Below, one piece after another: positions 1 through 7,584 of a DNA stretch of 64,000 nucleotides. The notes beneath the pieces were generated by a model. The model saw only the letters and a program-made list of their open reading frames with translations. It was not told the DNA's origin and searched no databases. Within the stretch, counting starts at the first letter, position 1, and every line of letters begins with the position of its first letter. The stretch comes from Pseudomonadota bacterium (GTDB taxonomy: Bacteria > Pseudomonadota > Gammaproteobacteria > Burkholderiales > Rhodocyclaceae), in NCBI GenBank assembly GCA_018241695.1, contig JAFEDH010000004.1:186001-250000 (forward strand). Direction: 5' to 3'. The position numbers were made by a program, and so were the translations under genes.

Positions 1-174
1 AAGCGCCGGACCGGCAGGGAGTGGCGGGCGTGCGAGCCTTCCCGGTTCATCGCCGAAATGGGTGGCGATCTGCGGCGTACCGGTGGCGAGGCACCGCCGC
101 AGGCGGAAGACAAACAGGCAGGCCGCGAGCGGCTGGCCCGCTTCAGGGCGTTACTGGATACGCATCAGGGATAG
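1..174 (+). CDS. rep: ATP-dependent DNA helicase Rep, C-terminal end only (partial)
   Basis: The frame is open from the window edge to a TAG stop and gives 56 residues. It contains a CEPSRFI segment followed by a basic, glutamine-rich tail, which resembles the extreme C-terminus of Rep/UvrD-family helicases of betaproteobacteria. Rep is a 3'-5' superfamily 1 helicase that helps replication forks pass obstacles. All helicase motifs lie upstream of the window, so the call rests on the tail and on the neighbouring cytochrome c5 gene, a common beta-proteobacterial arrangement. A factor-independent terminator follows 25 bases after the stop. UvrD is the main alternative. Confidence 0.75.
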   Translation, partial: KRRTGREWRACEPSRFIAEMGGDLRRTGGEAPPQAEDKQAGRERLARFRALLDTHQG

Positions 175-198
175 GCTGCCGGGGGAATCCGGTGCAAC

Positions 199-226
199 AA
201 AAAAGGACGGCATGCCGTCCTTTTTT
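199..226. terminator. Bidirectional factor-independent terminator (rep / cytochrome c5)
   Basis: A perfect 16-base palindrome (GGACGGCATGCCGTCC, 205-220) is flanked by six A on the left and six T on the right. It can end transcription from both sides: rep on the plus strand and cytochrome c5 on the minus strand, whose stop lies at 250. Confidence 0.9.
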
Positions 227-249
227 GTGAAGCCAGGGTGTGGCCGGCG

Positions 250-705
250 CTACTTGGGTTCTTTCAGATTGCCGCCGGACTTGTTGGCCATATAGACAAT
301 GGCGCGTGCGAGTTCATCATCGGTGGCATCCCCCACGCCTCCCTTGGGGGGCATACCCTTGGGCGTGCCGTTGATGGCCGATTTCAGCAGGCCCGCCAGA
401 CCCTTGCCCAGACGGGGGGCCCAGTCGCTGTTGGAGCCAACCTTGGGTGCGCCGAGCACGCCGGCACCATGGCAGGCCTTGCACGCGGATTCGAACATCT
501 GCTCACCGGTGCGTTGCCCGGGTTCCGCAGCACCGGCAGCGGCGAGCTCCACCTTGGCCACGGGCAGGATGCGGGCATTCACCGCCTCGGCATCCACCAC
601 GGCGGCATCGCCGCCCACGACCACCGCGATCGTTATGCAGGCCCCCATGACGACCAGGCTGCCAAGGACCAGAGGGACAAAATTCGGATTGGACGTATCA
701 GACAC
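250..705 (-). CDS. Membrane-anchored class I cytochrome c (cytochrome c5 family)
   Basis: This is a 151-residue monoheme cytochrome c. An N-terminal hydrophobic segment (about residues 10-31) serves as an uncleaved anchor or signal. It is followed by an alanine-rich linker, the heme-binding CKACH motif (C75, C78, H79), and a GMPPKGG segment whose Met118 is the likely sixth heme ligand. The pattern fits cytochrome c5/c-555, small periplasmic electron carriers that feed terminal oxidases or reductases. It stands alone on the minus strand between amt and the shared terminator. The electron donor and acceptor cannot be read from the sequence. Confidence 0.88.
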   Translation of the reverse strand: MSDTSNPNFVPLVLGSLVVMGACITIAVVVGGDAAVVDAEAVNARILPVAKVELAAAGAAEPGQRTGEQMFESACKACHGAGVLGAPKVGSNSDWAPRLGKGLAGLLKSAINGTPKGMPPKGGVGDATDDELARAIVYMANKSGGNLKEPK

Positions 706-794
706 TTCGGTATCCTCGTCACCAGGAAAGGGAGGCGATGATTATAGCCAAGGCGATGGCGCTGCGGGCCTTGATCTGTCATAGCGGTTTTGCG

Positions 795-1997
795 CTACCA
801 CAGCGTTTCCCGTTCCGAGGAGGCGCTGATCTTGTGGATGGTCAGGTCGGCGCCGTTGTATTCCGCTTCCGGATCGAGACGGATGCCGACCACGCGCTTG
901 AGGGCGCCATAGATCACCAGCCCGCCGGCAAACGCGATGACGATGCCCAGCGCGGTGCCCGCCAGCTGCGAGAGCAGGCTGACGTTACCCAGCCCGCCGA
1001 GCGCTTTCTGGCCGAAGATGCCGGCGGCGATGCCGCCCCAGGTTCCGCACAGGCCGTGCAGGGGCCAGACACCGAGCACATCGTCGATCTTCCAGCGGTT
1101 CTGGGTGATGGTGAAAAGCTGCACGAAAAGGATGCCGGCAATGCCGCCGGTGATCAGGGCGCCGACCGGGTGCATCACGTCCGATCCGGCGCAGACCGCG
1201 ACCAGGCCGGCCAGCGGGCCATTGTGCACGAAACCGGGATCGTTCCTGCCCATGACGAGGGCGGTCAGGGTGCCGCCGGCCATCGCCATCAGCGAGTTCA
1301 TGGCAACCAAGCCGGAAATCTTGTCCAGTGTCTGGGCACTCATCACGTTGAAGCCGAACCAGCCGACGATGAGAATCCACGCACCCAGCGCGAGAAAGGG
1401 GATGCTCGATGGCGGATGGGCGGCGATGGCCCCGTCTTTCGAGTAGCGACCCCGGCGCGCACCGAGCATGAGCACGGCTGCCAGGCCGACCCAGCCGCCC
1501 ACGGCATGCACCACGATGGAGCCGGCGAAGTCGTGAAAAGGACTGTGGAAGGTAGCCTGCAACCAGTCCTGAATACCCAGCGAGTTGTTCCATGCGATGC
1601 CTTCAAAGAAGGGATAGACGAAACCCACCAGCAGGAAGGTGGCGGCCAGCTGCGGATTGAACCGGGCACGCTCCGCGATACCGCCCGAAACGATGGCGGG
1701 AATGGCGGCGGCGAAGGTCAGCAGGAAAAAGAAGCGGGTCAGCTCGAAGCCGCTCTTGGCCACCAGGACATCATCCCCGACGAGAAAATGGGGGCCGTAG
1801 GCAATGCCATAACCGATGAAAAAATAGGCCAGGGTGGATACCGAGAAGTCGGCCAGAATCTTGACCAGGGCATTCACCTGATTCTTCTTGCGCACGGTGC
1901 CCAGCTCCAGAAAGGCGAAACCGGCGTGCATGGCCAGGATCATGATCGCCCCGAGCAGGATGAACAGCACGTCGGCCTGGGTCTTGAGTTGTTCCAT
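795..1997 (-). CDS. amt: Ammonium transporter (Amt family)
   Basis: This 400-residue polytopic inner-membrane ammonium channel has the Amt twin-histidine pair: H164 in DFAGSIVVH and H314 in LHGLCG. The conserved Asp (D156) in the DFAG motif is also present. The N-terminus starts directly at the first membrane helix and carries an FLELGTVRKKN segment, more like the compact AMT subtype than E. coli AmtB. There is no cleavable signal peptide and no C-terminal signalling domain. No glnK (PII) gene is beside it, unlike most bacterial amtB loci. A sigma-54 promoter and an NtrC site lie upstream (2031-2046 and 2100-2114), so expression under nitrogen limitation is expected. The ribosome-binding site is GTGGAG. 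Confidence 0.95.
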   Translation of the reverse strand: MEQLKTQADVLFILLGAIMILAMHAGFAFLELGTVRKKNQVNALVKILADFSVSTLAYFFIGYGIAYGPHFLVGDDVLVAKSGFELTRFFFLLTFAAAIPAIVSGGIAERARFNPQLAATFLLVGFVYPFFEGIAWNNSLGIQDWLQATFHSPFHDFAGSIVVHAVGGWVGLAAVLMLGARRGRYSKDGAIAAHPPSSIPFLALGAWILIVGWFGFNVMSAQTLDKISGLVAMNSLMAMAGGTLTALVMGRNDPGFVHNGPLAGLVAVCAGSDVMHPVGALITGGIAGILFVQLFTITQNRWKIDDVLGVWPLHGLCGTWGGIAAGIFGQKALGGLGNVSLLSQLAGTALGIVIAFAGGLVIYGALKRVVGIRLDPEAEYNGADLTIHKISASSERETLW

Positions 1998-2030
1998 TTT
2001 GGTGCTCCACAGAGAATTGAAGCACCAAAA
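1997..2030 (-). repeat. Inverted repeat over the amt ribosome-binding site
   Basis: Ten-base arms TTTTGGTGCT (1997-2006) and AGCACCAAAA (2021-2030) are perfect inverted copies with a 14-base spacer. On the amt strand the second arm ends at the start codon and takes in part of the ribosome-binding site. Each arm carries the TGGTGC half of an NtrC site. It may act as an RNA hairpin or as paired weak NtrC half-sites; the predicted transcript start falls in or next to the upstream arm. Confidence 0.6.
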
Positions 2031-2046
2031 AGCAACAAGCGTTCCC
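2031..2046 (-). promoter_or_regulatory. Sigma-54 (-24/-12) promoter of amt
   Basis: Read on the minus strand the sequence is GGGAACGCTTGTTGCT. It matches the sigma-54 consensus TGGCACG-N4-TTGCW at the invariant GG and GC with exact 10-base spacing, and at the following ACG and TT. The predicted transcript start is about 11 bases downstream, some 25 bases before the amt start codon. Confidence 0.72.
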
Positions 2047-2099
2047 GGGCATCGGGTGCCAGAAAATCAGCTGGATGCCTCGTTAACAGGCCAAATTCA

Positions 2100-2114
2100 G
2101 CACCAGTCTGGTGC
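2100..2114. promoter_or_regulatory. NtrC-binding site (enhancer) for amt
   Basis: GCACCA-GTC-TGGTGC is a perfect palindrome that equals the core of the classical NtrC enhancer (GCACCA-N3-TGGTGC, as upstream of enteric glnA). It lies about 60-75 bases upstream of the sigma-54 promoter of amt and only 18 bases past the mltA stop. Confidence 0.75.
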
Positions 2115-2131
2115 GATTTTTGGAAAGTGTT

Positions 2132-3340
2132 CTATTTTGGTGCGTAGCCACGCGGCAGTAGAACCCACATCCGCCCGGTCTGGCGCATGCGTCCCGCCTG
2201 AGCGCCGGCCTCTGGTCCGCTGCCCCAGTAGAAGTCGGCACGTACCGGCCCGCGAATGGCGCCCCCGGTATCCATGGCCAGCACCAGACGTCGCAGTGGA
2301 ATGTCGCTGGCGGGCCGGGTGGTATCGAGCCAGACGGGCGCCCCCAGCGGAGTGTGGCGGCTGTCTACGGCAATGCTGCGTTCCGGCAGCATGGGCAGGC
2401 CCATGGCTCCCGGGGGACCTTCACCCTTGAGTGGTAGCTCGCGGAAAAAGATCAGGCTGGGATTGGCATTGAGCAGTTCCTGCAGACGATCCGGGTGAGC
2501 GGCCGCCCAGGCCTTGATGTTGGGCATCGAGGTTTGATCCAGGGGCATCTCGCCCCGGTCCGCCAGCCAGCGGCCAATCGAGCGGTAGGGGTAACCGTTC
2601 TGGTCGGCATAGCCGATGCGGACACGGCTGCCGTCGTCCAGTTCCACCTGCCCCGAACCCTGCACCTGGAGGAAAAAGAAACCGACCGGGTCATCCAGCC
2701 AGAGCAGGGCCTTGCTGTCACGACGGGCTTCCTGTTCCGCCCACTCGGCCCGGGAATAGTAGGGTACCAGCCGACGCCCTTCGATCCGCCCGCGCAGGCG
2801 CATGGTTTTGAGTTCCGGATACAGCGTACCCAGGTCGACAACGATCAGATCATCCGGCGGGCCGAAGACGGGAACGGTGTAGGGCGCATGCCTGTCGCGG
2901 CTGCCGCGCACCACCGGCTCGTAATAGCCGGTGACCAGTCCGTCGCGCCTGCCATCGGGGTTGACCAGCGCCCAGGGTTCGAAGCGGGCCTCGAACCAGG
3001 CGCGCAGATCGTTCCGGTTGCTGCTGCGGACATCGGCACAAACTTTGGCCCAGCGCGCCTGTTTTTCCAGTGTGCGACAGGTGGCGAGCAAGCCATCCAG
3101 GGCGGCAGCGAGATCATCGTCGCCCCACCCGGGCAGGTCGCTCCAGGTGGCCGGCTGCAGGGGCTTTTCCTCGGGCTTGGGCAGGGCAGGTGAGGGACAG
3201 CCTTGACACTGACAGGGCACACAGGCGGTTCCCGGCGCGCTGGCCGTGGGGGCGGAGGGAGTGGTGCCCATGCAGCCCGCGAGCAGGAGAGGCAGCAGGA
3301 CGGCAAGCACTGGGCGGGTGCGGTGAAGAAAGAAGGCCAT
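2132..3340 (-). CDS. mltA: Membrane-bound lytic murein transglycosylase A
   Basis: This 402-residue lipoprotein carries a signal sequence with lipobox LLLAGC (Cys23). It contains the MltA barrel, including the DPVGFFFLQVQGSG segment, and the C-terminal 3D domain with DTGGAI. The Asp of DTGGAI, near residue 357, is the catalytic position of the family. The enzyme cleaves the glycan strands of peptidoglycan to 1,6-anhydromuropeptides and sits at the inner face of the outer membrane. A much longer open frame continues upstream antisense to the ATPase gene. The start at 3340 is chosen because it begins the signal peptide. It is divergent from the ATPase gene with 48 bases between them. Confidence 0.93.
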   Translation of the reverse strand: MAFFLHRTRPVLAVLLPLLLAGCMGTTPSAPTASAPGTACVPCQCQGCPSPALPKPEEKPLQPATWSDLPGWGDDDLAAALDGLLATCRTLEKQARWAKVCADVRSSNRNDLRAWFEARFEPWALVNPDGRRDGLVTGYYEPVVRGSRDRHAPYTVPVFGPPDDLIVVDLGTLYPELKTMRLRGRIEGRRLVPYYSRAEWAEQEARRDSKALLWLDDPVGFFFLQVQGSGQVELDDGSRVRIGYADQNGYPYRSIGRWLADRGEMPLDQTSMPNIKAWAAAHPDRLQELLNANPSLIFFRELPLKGEGPPGAMGLPMLPERSIAVDSRHTPLGAPVWLDTTRPASDIPLRRLVLAMDTGGAIRGPVRADFYWGSGPEAGAQAGRMRQTGRMWVLLPRGYAPK

Positions 3341-3388
3341 GGCGAATCTGCTAGAGTCCGACGTTTCAGGAAAACGGAACAATACCCG

Positions 3389-4312
3389 ATGGCTTCCCGC
3401 ATCAAGCGCATGGCCTCTCCGCCCCCACCCTTGTCGCATGAAACGGCGGGCATGGCCGCGCTGGTCGAGCGTCTGGACCGACTGCTGGAACGGGTCGATA
3501 CGTTGTTGCCGACCCCCCCCGCGCCGGACTGGTCCGCCCTGGCTTTTCGCTGGCGCAAACGCCAGGGGCGCGGTTTTCTCGAATCGGTCCGTTATCCGCA
3601 CCTGATCCGGCTTGACGATCTGCAGGGGGTTGAGGAGCAGAAGCAGCAGATCGTGCGCAACACGCGCCAGTTCGTCGCCCGGCGTGGCGCCAACAATGTG
3701 CTGCTCACCGGCGCCCGAGGTACCGGAAAATCTTCTTTGGTGAAGGCGGTGCTGCAACGGTTCTCCACACGCGGGCTGCGCCTGATCGAGGTGGACAAGG
3801 ACGATCTGGTGGACCTGCCTGAAATCGTCGAACTGGTGGCCGGACGCAAGGAACGGTTCATCCTCTTTTGCGATGACCTGTCCTTCGAGTCTGGCGAGCC
3901 GGGTTACAAGGCCATGAAGAGCGTGCTCGACGGCTCCATCGCGGGCGTTCCCGAAAACCTGCTGATCTATGCCACATCCAACCGTCGCCACCTGATGCCC
4001 GAATCGATGGCGGAAAACCTCGAGGCCCGCCATACGGGAGATGGCGAGGTGCATCCGGGAGAGGCGACCGAGGAAAAAATTTCCCTGTCCGAGCGCTTCG
4101 GACTCTGGCTGTCTTTCTACACCTTCAGCCAGGAGGAATATCTGGCCATCTGCCAGCACTGGCTCACCGAATCCGGCCTGTCGCCCGCGGCGGCGGCGGC
4201 GGCACGGGGGGAGGCCCTGCGCTGGGCGCTGTCGCGCGGCTCCCGCAGTGGCCGGGTGGCCTGGCAATTCGCCCGGGATTATGCGGGCCGCACGGTGGCC
4301 GGGCGGGAGTGA
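3389..4312 (+). CDS. AAA ATPase of the DUF815 family
   Basis: A 307-residue protein with a Walker A motif GARGTGKSS (108-116), a Walker B ILFCDDLSF (157-165) and a YATSNRRHLMP sensor-like segment (just after 190). This order is typical of the DUF815 AAA ATPases that are widespread in proteobacteria. The exact cellular role is not established. The start at 3389 (MASRIK) is preferred over longer frames that run into mltA on the other strand. Its last bases overlap the start of the Nudix-ThiE gene (GTGA), so the two are probably translated together. The long run of alanines near residue 270 looks natural for this GC-rich genome. Confidence 0.85.
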   Translation: MASRIKRMASPPPPLSHETAGMAALVERLDRLLERVDTLLPTPPAPDWSALAFRWRKRQGRGFLESVRYPHLIRLDDLQGVEEQKQQIVRNTRQFVARRGANNVLLTGARGTGKSSLVKAVLQRFSTRGLRLIEVDKDDLVDLPEIVELVAGRKERFILFCDDLSFESGEPGYKAMKSVLDGSIAGVPENLLIYATSNRRHLMPESMAENLEARHTGDGEVHPGEATEEKISLSERFGLWLSFYTFSQEEYLAICQHWLTESGLSPAAAAAARGEALRWALSRGSRSGRVAWQFARDYAGRTVAGRE

Positions 4313-5250
4313 AAATCACCGGGGTGGCGGCTGCCGTCATCGAGCGTCCGGACGGTGCTTTCCTGCTCGGACAACGCGCCGAGGGCAGCGCCTATGCGGG
4401 TTACTGGGAGTTCCCCGGCGGCAAGGTGGAGGATGGCGAAACACCGCACCAGGCCGTGGTGCGTGAACTGCAGGAGGAACTGGGGATCCGCGTGACCGTG
4501 GCCACGCCCTGGCTGATGCGCGAGCATCGTTACGAGCATGCGCATGTCCGCATTCATTTCTTTCGCGTCACCGACTGGCGCGGTGAACCTTGCGGCCACG
4601 TCCATGCCGCCCTGGCCTGGCAGCGCCCGGAGGCCCCCGAGGTGACGCCCATGCTCCCGGCCAATGCGCCCATTTTGCGTGCCCTGGCCCTGCCCGATTT
4701 TTATGGCATTACCCATGCCGCCACGCTGGGGGTCGAGGTGCAGTTGCGTCGCCTGGAACGGGCGTTGGAGCAGGGACTGCGCATGTTCCAGGTGCGCGAA
4801 CCTGCCCTGTCACCTGCGGCCCGTGAGGAATTCGCCCGCCGCTCGGTGGCGCTGGCACGTCGATATGGCGCGCGCGTTCTGCTCAACATGGATATCGATC
4901 TTGCCCGACGTCTGGGCGCGGACGGAGTTCACCTGCCGGCGCGCGAACTGGCCCGGCTAAAAGTGCGTCCGGAACTGCCGCTGGTTGCGGTTTCCTGCCA
5001 TCGTCGCGACGAACTGGAGCAGGCCGCCGATCTGGGCTGTGATTTCGCCGTGCTCGGACCGGTGGCGGCGACACCGACACATCCCGAAGCATCGCCCCTG
5101 GGATGGGAAGCATTTGCCCATTGCCTGAGTGATCTGCGTCTACCCGTCTATGCCCTGGGAGGGATGGTGCGTGGCGATATCGCATCTGCCCGGCGTTGTG
5201 GCGCCCAGGGGGTCGCGGCCTTGCGTGGTGCCTGGCCGGAGGGGGATTGA
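4309..5250 (+). CDS. Fusion of Nudix hydrolase (MutT-like) and thiamine-phosphate-synthase-like domain
   Basis: The 313 residues hold two domains. The N-terminal half is a MutT-type Nudix fold with the complete box GX5EX7REUXEEXGU at residues 38-60 (REL and EEL present). It is expected to hydrolyse oxidised nucleoside triphosphates such as 8-oxo-dGTP. The C-terminal half (about 130-310) resembles ThiE, with a VREP strand, a GADGVHLP segment, a VSCH segment and GPVAATPTHP. The ThiE half may be degenerate; whether it makes thiamine phosphate is unknown. The GTG start overlaps the preceding stop. Such mutT-thiE fusions are known in proteobacteria, often near coaE and yacG as here. Confidence 0.88.
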   Translation: MKITGVAAAVIERPDGAFLLGQRAEGSAYAGYWEFPGGKVEDGETPHQAVVRELQEELGIRVTVATPWLMREHRYEHAHVRIHFFRVTDWRGEPCGHVHAALAWQRPEAPEVTPMLPANAPILRALALPDFYGITHAATLGVEVQLRRLERALEQGLRMFQVREPALSPAAREEFARRSVALARRYGARVLLNMDIDLARRLGADGVHLPARELARLKVRPELPLVAVSCHRRDELEQAADLGCDFAVLGPVAATPTHPEASPLGWEAFAHCLSDLRLPVYALGGMVRGDIASARRCGAQGVAALRGAWPEGD

Positions 5251-5302
5251 TCCAGCGCAAACCCGCTGCTCGCACTCCTCGCGATGCCACGAGTAATCGA
5301 TA

Positions 5303-5344
5303 TAGTGGATTCACTACCCGGTCGTTTCATGCCCGGTCGATTTC
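5303..5344 (+). repeat. Short inverted and direct repeats upstream of tspO
   Basis: TAGTG-GATT-CACTA (5303-5316) is an inverted repeat with 5-base arms. It is followed by CCCGGTCGTTTC (5317-5328) and CCCGGTCGATTTC (5332-5344), near-identical direct repeats 15 bases apart. They lie 22-63 bases before the tspO start codon, where an operator would sit. No known regulator motif is recognised. Confidence 0.35.
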
Positions 5345-5365
5345 GAGAACCGAAAGGAGTGAATC

Positions 5366-5854
5366 ATGGAAATGTTCGATCTCAGTGCGCTGGTATTCCT
5401 CGGCCTGATGGCGGTTTCCACATCCGTTGGCGCCTATTACCGCCCTGCGGTGTGGCACGAGGATCTGCACAAGCCCTGGTGGGCCCCGCCGGACTGGTTT
5501 CTTCCCGCCATGTGGTCACTGATCTTCATCGGTGTCGGTCTGGCGGGCTGGCTGGTATGGCGCAGCGGTCACGAAGGGGCAACCGTGCCATTGGTCCTGT
5601 GGGGCATCCAGCTGGTGCTGTGCGCGATCTGGTCGTGGATTTTCTACGTCAAGCAATCCAGGGCCTGGGCCTTCATCGACAATGTCGCGATCATTATCGC
5701 CAGCGTCGGTTTTATCGTGACCGCATGGCCATTCAGCCAGATGGCTTCATGCCTTTTCAGCATCTATCTGCTTTGGACGATTGGCGCCGCGTCAGTCGCT
5801 CTGGTGCTGTGGAAGACACACACGAAAGAGCATCTGGAGCGTCTGATCGCGTGA
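5366..5854 (+). CDS. tspO: TspO/MBR family membrane protein
   Basis: This 162-residue, five-helix membrane protein has the TspO/peripheral benzodiazepine receptor signature: KPWWAPPDWFLPAMW near residues 37-51, then a tryptophan-rich helix and an IWSWIFY segment. TspO proteins bind tetrapyrroles and affect porphyrin export or stress responses; the exact role in this organism cannot be seen. The gene has a strong ribosome-binding site (AAAGGAG) and its own upstream region with an inverted and a direct repeat. It is convergent with yacG. Confidence 0.85.
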   Translation: MEMFDLSALVFLGLMAVSTSVGAYYRPAVWHEDLHKPWWAPPDWFLPAMWSLIFIGVGLAGWLVWRSGHEGATVPLVLWGIQLVLCAIWSWIFYVKQSRAWAFIDNVAIIIASVGFIVTAWPFSQMASCLFSIYLLWTIGAASVALVLWKTHTKEHLERLIA

Positions 5855-5904
5855 TCCTGGCCGCCACCCCGGTCCGGGAACTGGCGTGATGGCGTTGTGA
5901 GGTA

Positions 5905-6093
5905 CTACGGGGAGGCGTCCTGCGGGGCGCCTTCGTCGTTTTCAGGCAGGCGGTAGTCCTCGCTGGCCCAGGCACCGAGATCGATCTGCCGGCAGCGCTC
6001 GCTGCAAAAGGGCCGGAACCGGCTGGCGGCTTCCCATTTCACGGCTACGCCGCAATGCGGGCAGCGGACGATCCGGGGCGATGGCCTATCCAT
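5905..6093 (-). CDS. yacG: DNA gyrase inhibitor YacG (zinc-binding)
   Basis: A 62-residue protein with four zinc-binding cysteines spaced CPHC-X15-C-X3-C (C11, C14, C30, C34), followed by the [16 protein letters not shown] block that marks YacG. In E. coli YacG binds GyrB and inhibits gyrase. The frame could extend to a TTG at 6120, but the ATG at 6093 gives the usual family length. It lies 42 bases downstream of zapD in the common coaE-zapD-yacG order. Confidence 0.92.
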   Translation of the reverse strand: MDRPSPRIVRCPHCGVAVKWEAASRFRPFCSERCRQIDLGAWASEDYRLPENDEGAPQDASP

Positions 6094-6135
6094 TTGAATG
6101 CGGGATGTGACAGCGGGCAATGTGTGCAGCGGATG

Positions 6136-6891
6136 TCACAGGTTGCAGAAGGTCAGTTCGAAGCCAACCCCGGTATCGACCTGCTTGGGGCGTTGTTCCA
6201 CGTCGGGGGCGAGAAAGCGGATATTGAGCGCGTATTTGCTGGCACTGATTTCCGGCACAAAGGCGTCCTCGCGCGCCATGCGCAGCCGGATCAGCTGTGC
6301 GGTTCGCCCGGCCAGCATCAACTGATATCCGCCGCGTGTCGCCACCTGCTTTTCGGGACGTCCGGAGGAGCGTAACAGGCGCAAGACGATGGTCAGGGCC
6401 TGGCGGATCGGCAGCATGGGAGAGATCCAGCCATGCAGGGACTGACGGCGCCCGGCGCCCTCGCCGTTGAGCCAGAAGTGATAGGAGGGCAGGTCGAATT
6501 CACAGACGCCACCGGGAATGGTGGCCCGGTTCTTGATCGCCATCAGCCATTCGTTTTCCCGCAGGTAATGGCCGATCTTGCCCTGCATGGCGAGCAGTCC
6601 GGCGGAGGATTGCTCGATCTCGTAAAGAGCGCCGGAGAGTGCGTCTTCGGAGATATCCGGGTTGTTGCGGAAGGAGAGCAGGGTCTGCCGTTGCCGTTCC
6701 AGTTCCTGCATCAGATCGAACTTGAGGTCGGCCCGACCCGCGACCTCGAGGACCTCGAATAGCGTTACCAGCGCCACGTGGTGCTCGGCAGAGCCCTCCG
6801 CAGCCATGAAATGCAGGGTTTTCTCGAACAGATCCTCCAGGCGCAATAGCGTGCGGATGCGCTCGTTAAGAGGATATTCGTAGGTGATCAC
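6136..6891 (-). CDS. zapD: Cell division protein ZapD
   Basis: A 251-residue ZapD (YacF) protein, which binds and bundles FtsZ filaments at the division ring. The conserved N-terminus ITYEYPLNERIRTLLRLEDLF starts straight after the GTG at 6891; an in-frame TTG at 6933 would add 14 unconserved residues. The conserved SYHFWLN and GGYQLML blocks are present, and the length equals that of E. coli ZapD (247). It follows coaE by about 50 bases and precedes yacG on the same strand, so co-transcription is likely. Confidence 0.92.
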   Translation of the reverse strand: MITYEYPLNERIRTLLRLEDLFEKTLHFMAAEGSAEHHVALVTLFEVLEVAGRADLKFDLMQELERQRQTLLSFRNNPDISEDALSGALYEIEQSSAGLLAMQGKIGHYLRENEWLMAIKNRATIPGGVCEFDLPSYHFWLNGEGAGRRQSLHGWISPMLPIRQALTIVLRLLRSSGRPEKQVATRGGYQLMLAGRTAQLIRLRMAREDAFVPEISASKYALNIRFLAPDVEQRPKQVDTGVGFELTFCNL

Positions 6892-6942
6892 ACGATGGGC
6901 CCTGGGAAATTCGCACGATTTTCCCTCATGCAAGGGGAAATC

Positions 6943-7584
6943 TCAACCGGAATAAGCCGGTTTTGTGGCCGCTTCGAGAAATTCCCGATGAAGTGTTTCG
7001 ATCTGGCGATGCAGAGATTCCAGATCGCTGTCGTTGTGCAGAACCGTATCCGCTGCGGCCAGACGTTGTGTCCGGCTGGCCTGGGCCGCCATGATATGGC
7101 GGACTTCAGCGGCATCCAGTCCACTGCGCGCCATGACACGCCGGATCTGCACATCTTCCGGGCAGTCGACGACCACGATGCGATCGAAGCGTCCCCTGCC
7201 CTGGCCGGATTCGACCAGCAGCGGGATGTCATGGATCACATAGGGCGCTCCCTGTTCCCGGGCCTGGGCATCGAGCGCATCGCACCGGGCGCGGATCATG
7301 GGATGGAGAATGGCTTCGAGCCGTTGGCGTGCGGCCGGGTCGGCGAAAATGGTGCGGCGCATGGCGGCCCGGTCCAGGGCGCCATCCGCTGCAATCATTG
7401 TGGCGTCAAATGCGCTGGCGATGGCCTGGACGGCTGCTCCGGAGGGCCCCGTCAGTTCCCGGGATACGGCATCGGAATCGACGATGGCGGCACCCAGCCG
7501 GGCGAAATGATCGGCAGCGGCGGATTTGCCACTGCCGATGCCGCCGGTCAGCCCGACAGTGAAAGGGGTCACTTGCTGCCGCAC
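6943..7584 (-). CDS. coaE: Dephospho-CoA kinase
   Basis: A 213-residue P-loop kinase catalysing the last step of coenzyme A synthesis, phosphorylation of the 3'-OH of dephospho-CoA. Walker A is GGIGSGKS (residues 14-21). The DSDAVSRELT segment and the HPMIRAR lid region follow, and VVDCPEDVQIRRVMARSG is present. It starts with GTG preceded by AGGAG at 6-base spacing. The start overlaps the end of the SPOR-domain gene by 16 bases. CoaX, another CoA-pathway enzyme, is two genes upstream. Confidence 0.95.
   Translation of the reverse strand: MRQQVTPFTVGLTGGIGSGKSAAADHFARLGAAIVDSDAVSRELTGPSGAAVQAIASAFDATMIAADGALDRAAMRRTIFADPAARQRLEAILHPMIRARCDALDAQAREQGAPYVIHDIPLLVESGQGRGRFDRIVVVDCPEDVQIRRVMARSGLDAAEVRHIMAAQASRTQRLAAADTVLHNDSDLESLHRQIETLHREFLEAATKPAYSG

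Noticed and set aside
2043..2060. TGGCACCC (minus strand) as the -24 box of amt
   Set aside because: The following GC lies 8 rather than 10 bases away; the GGGAACG/TTGCT pair at 2031-2046 has the correct spacing.
738..2147. A 469-codon plus-strand open frame
   Set aside because: It is the mirror of amt; its protein is low complexity (Gln, His, Gly, Asp rich) and shows no family pattern.
3341..4267. Upstream extension of the mltA frame to 711 codons
   Set aside because: The extension is antisense to the AAA ATPase gene; the MltA signal peptide starts at 3340.
4309..4330. A TPP riboswitch before the Nudix-ThiE gene
   Set aside because: The start overlaps the preceding stop, so there is no leader that could hold one.
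6892..6933. TTG at 6933 as the start of zapD
   Set aside because: It would add 14 unconserved residues; GTG at 6891 begins exactly at the conserved ZapD N-terminus.
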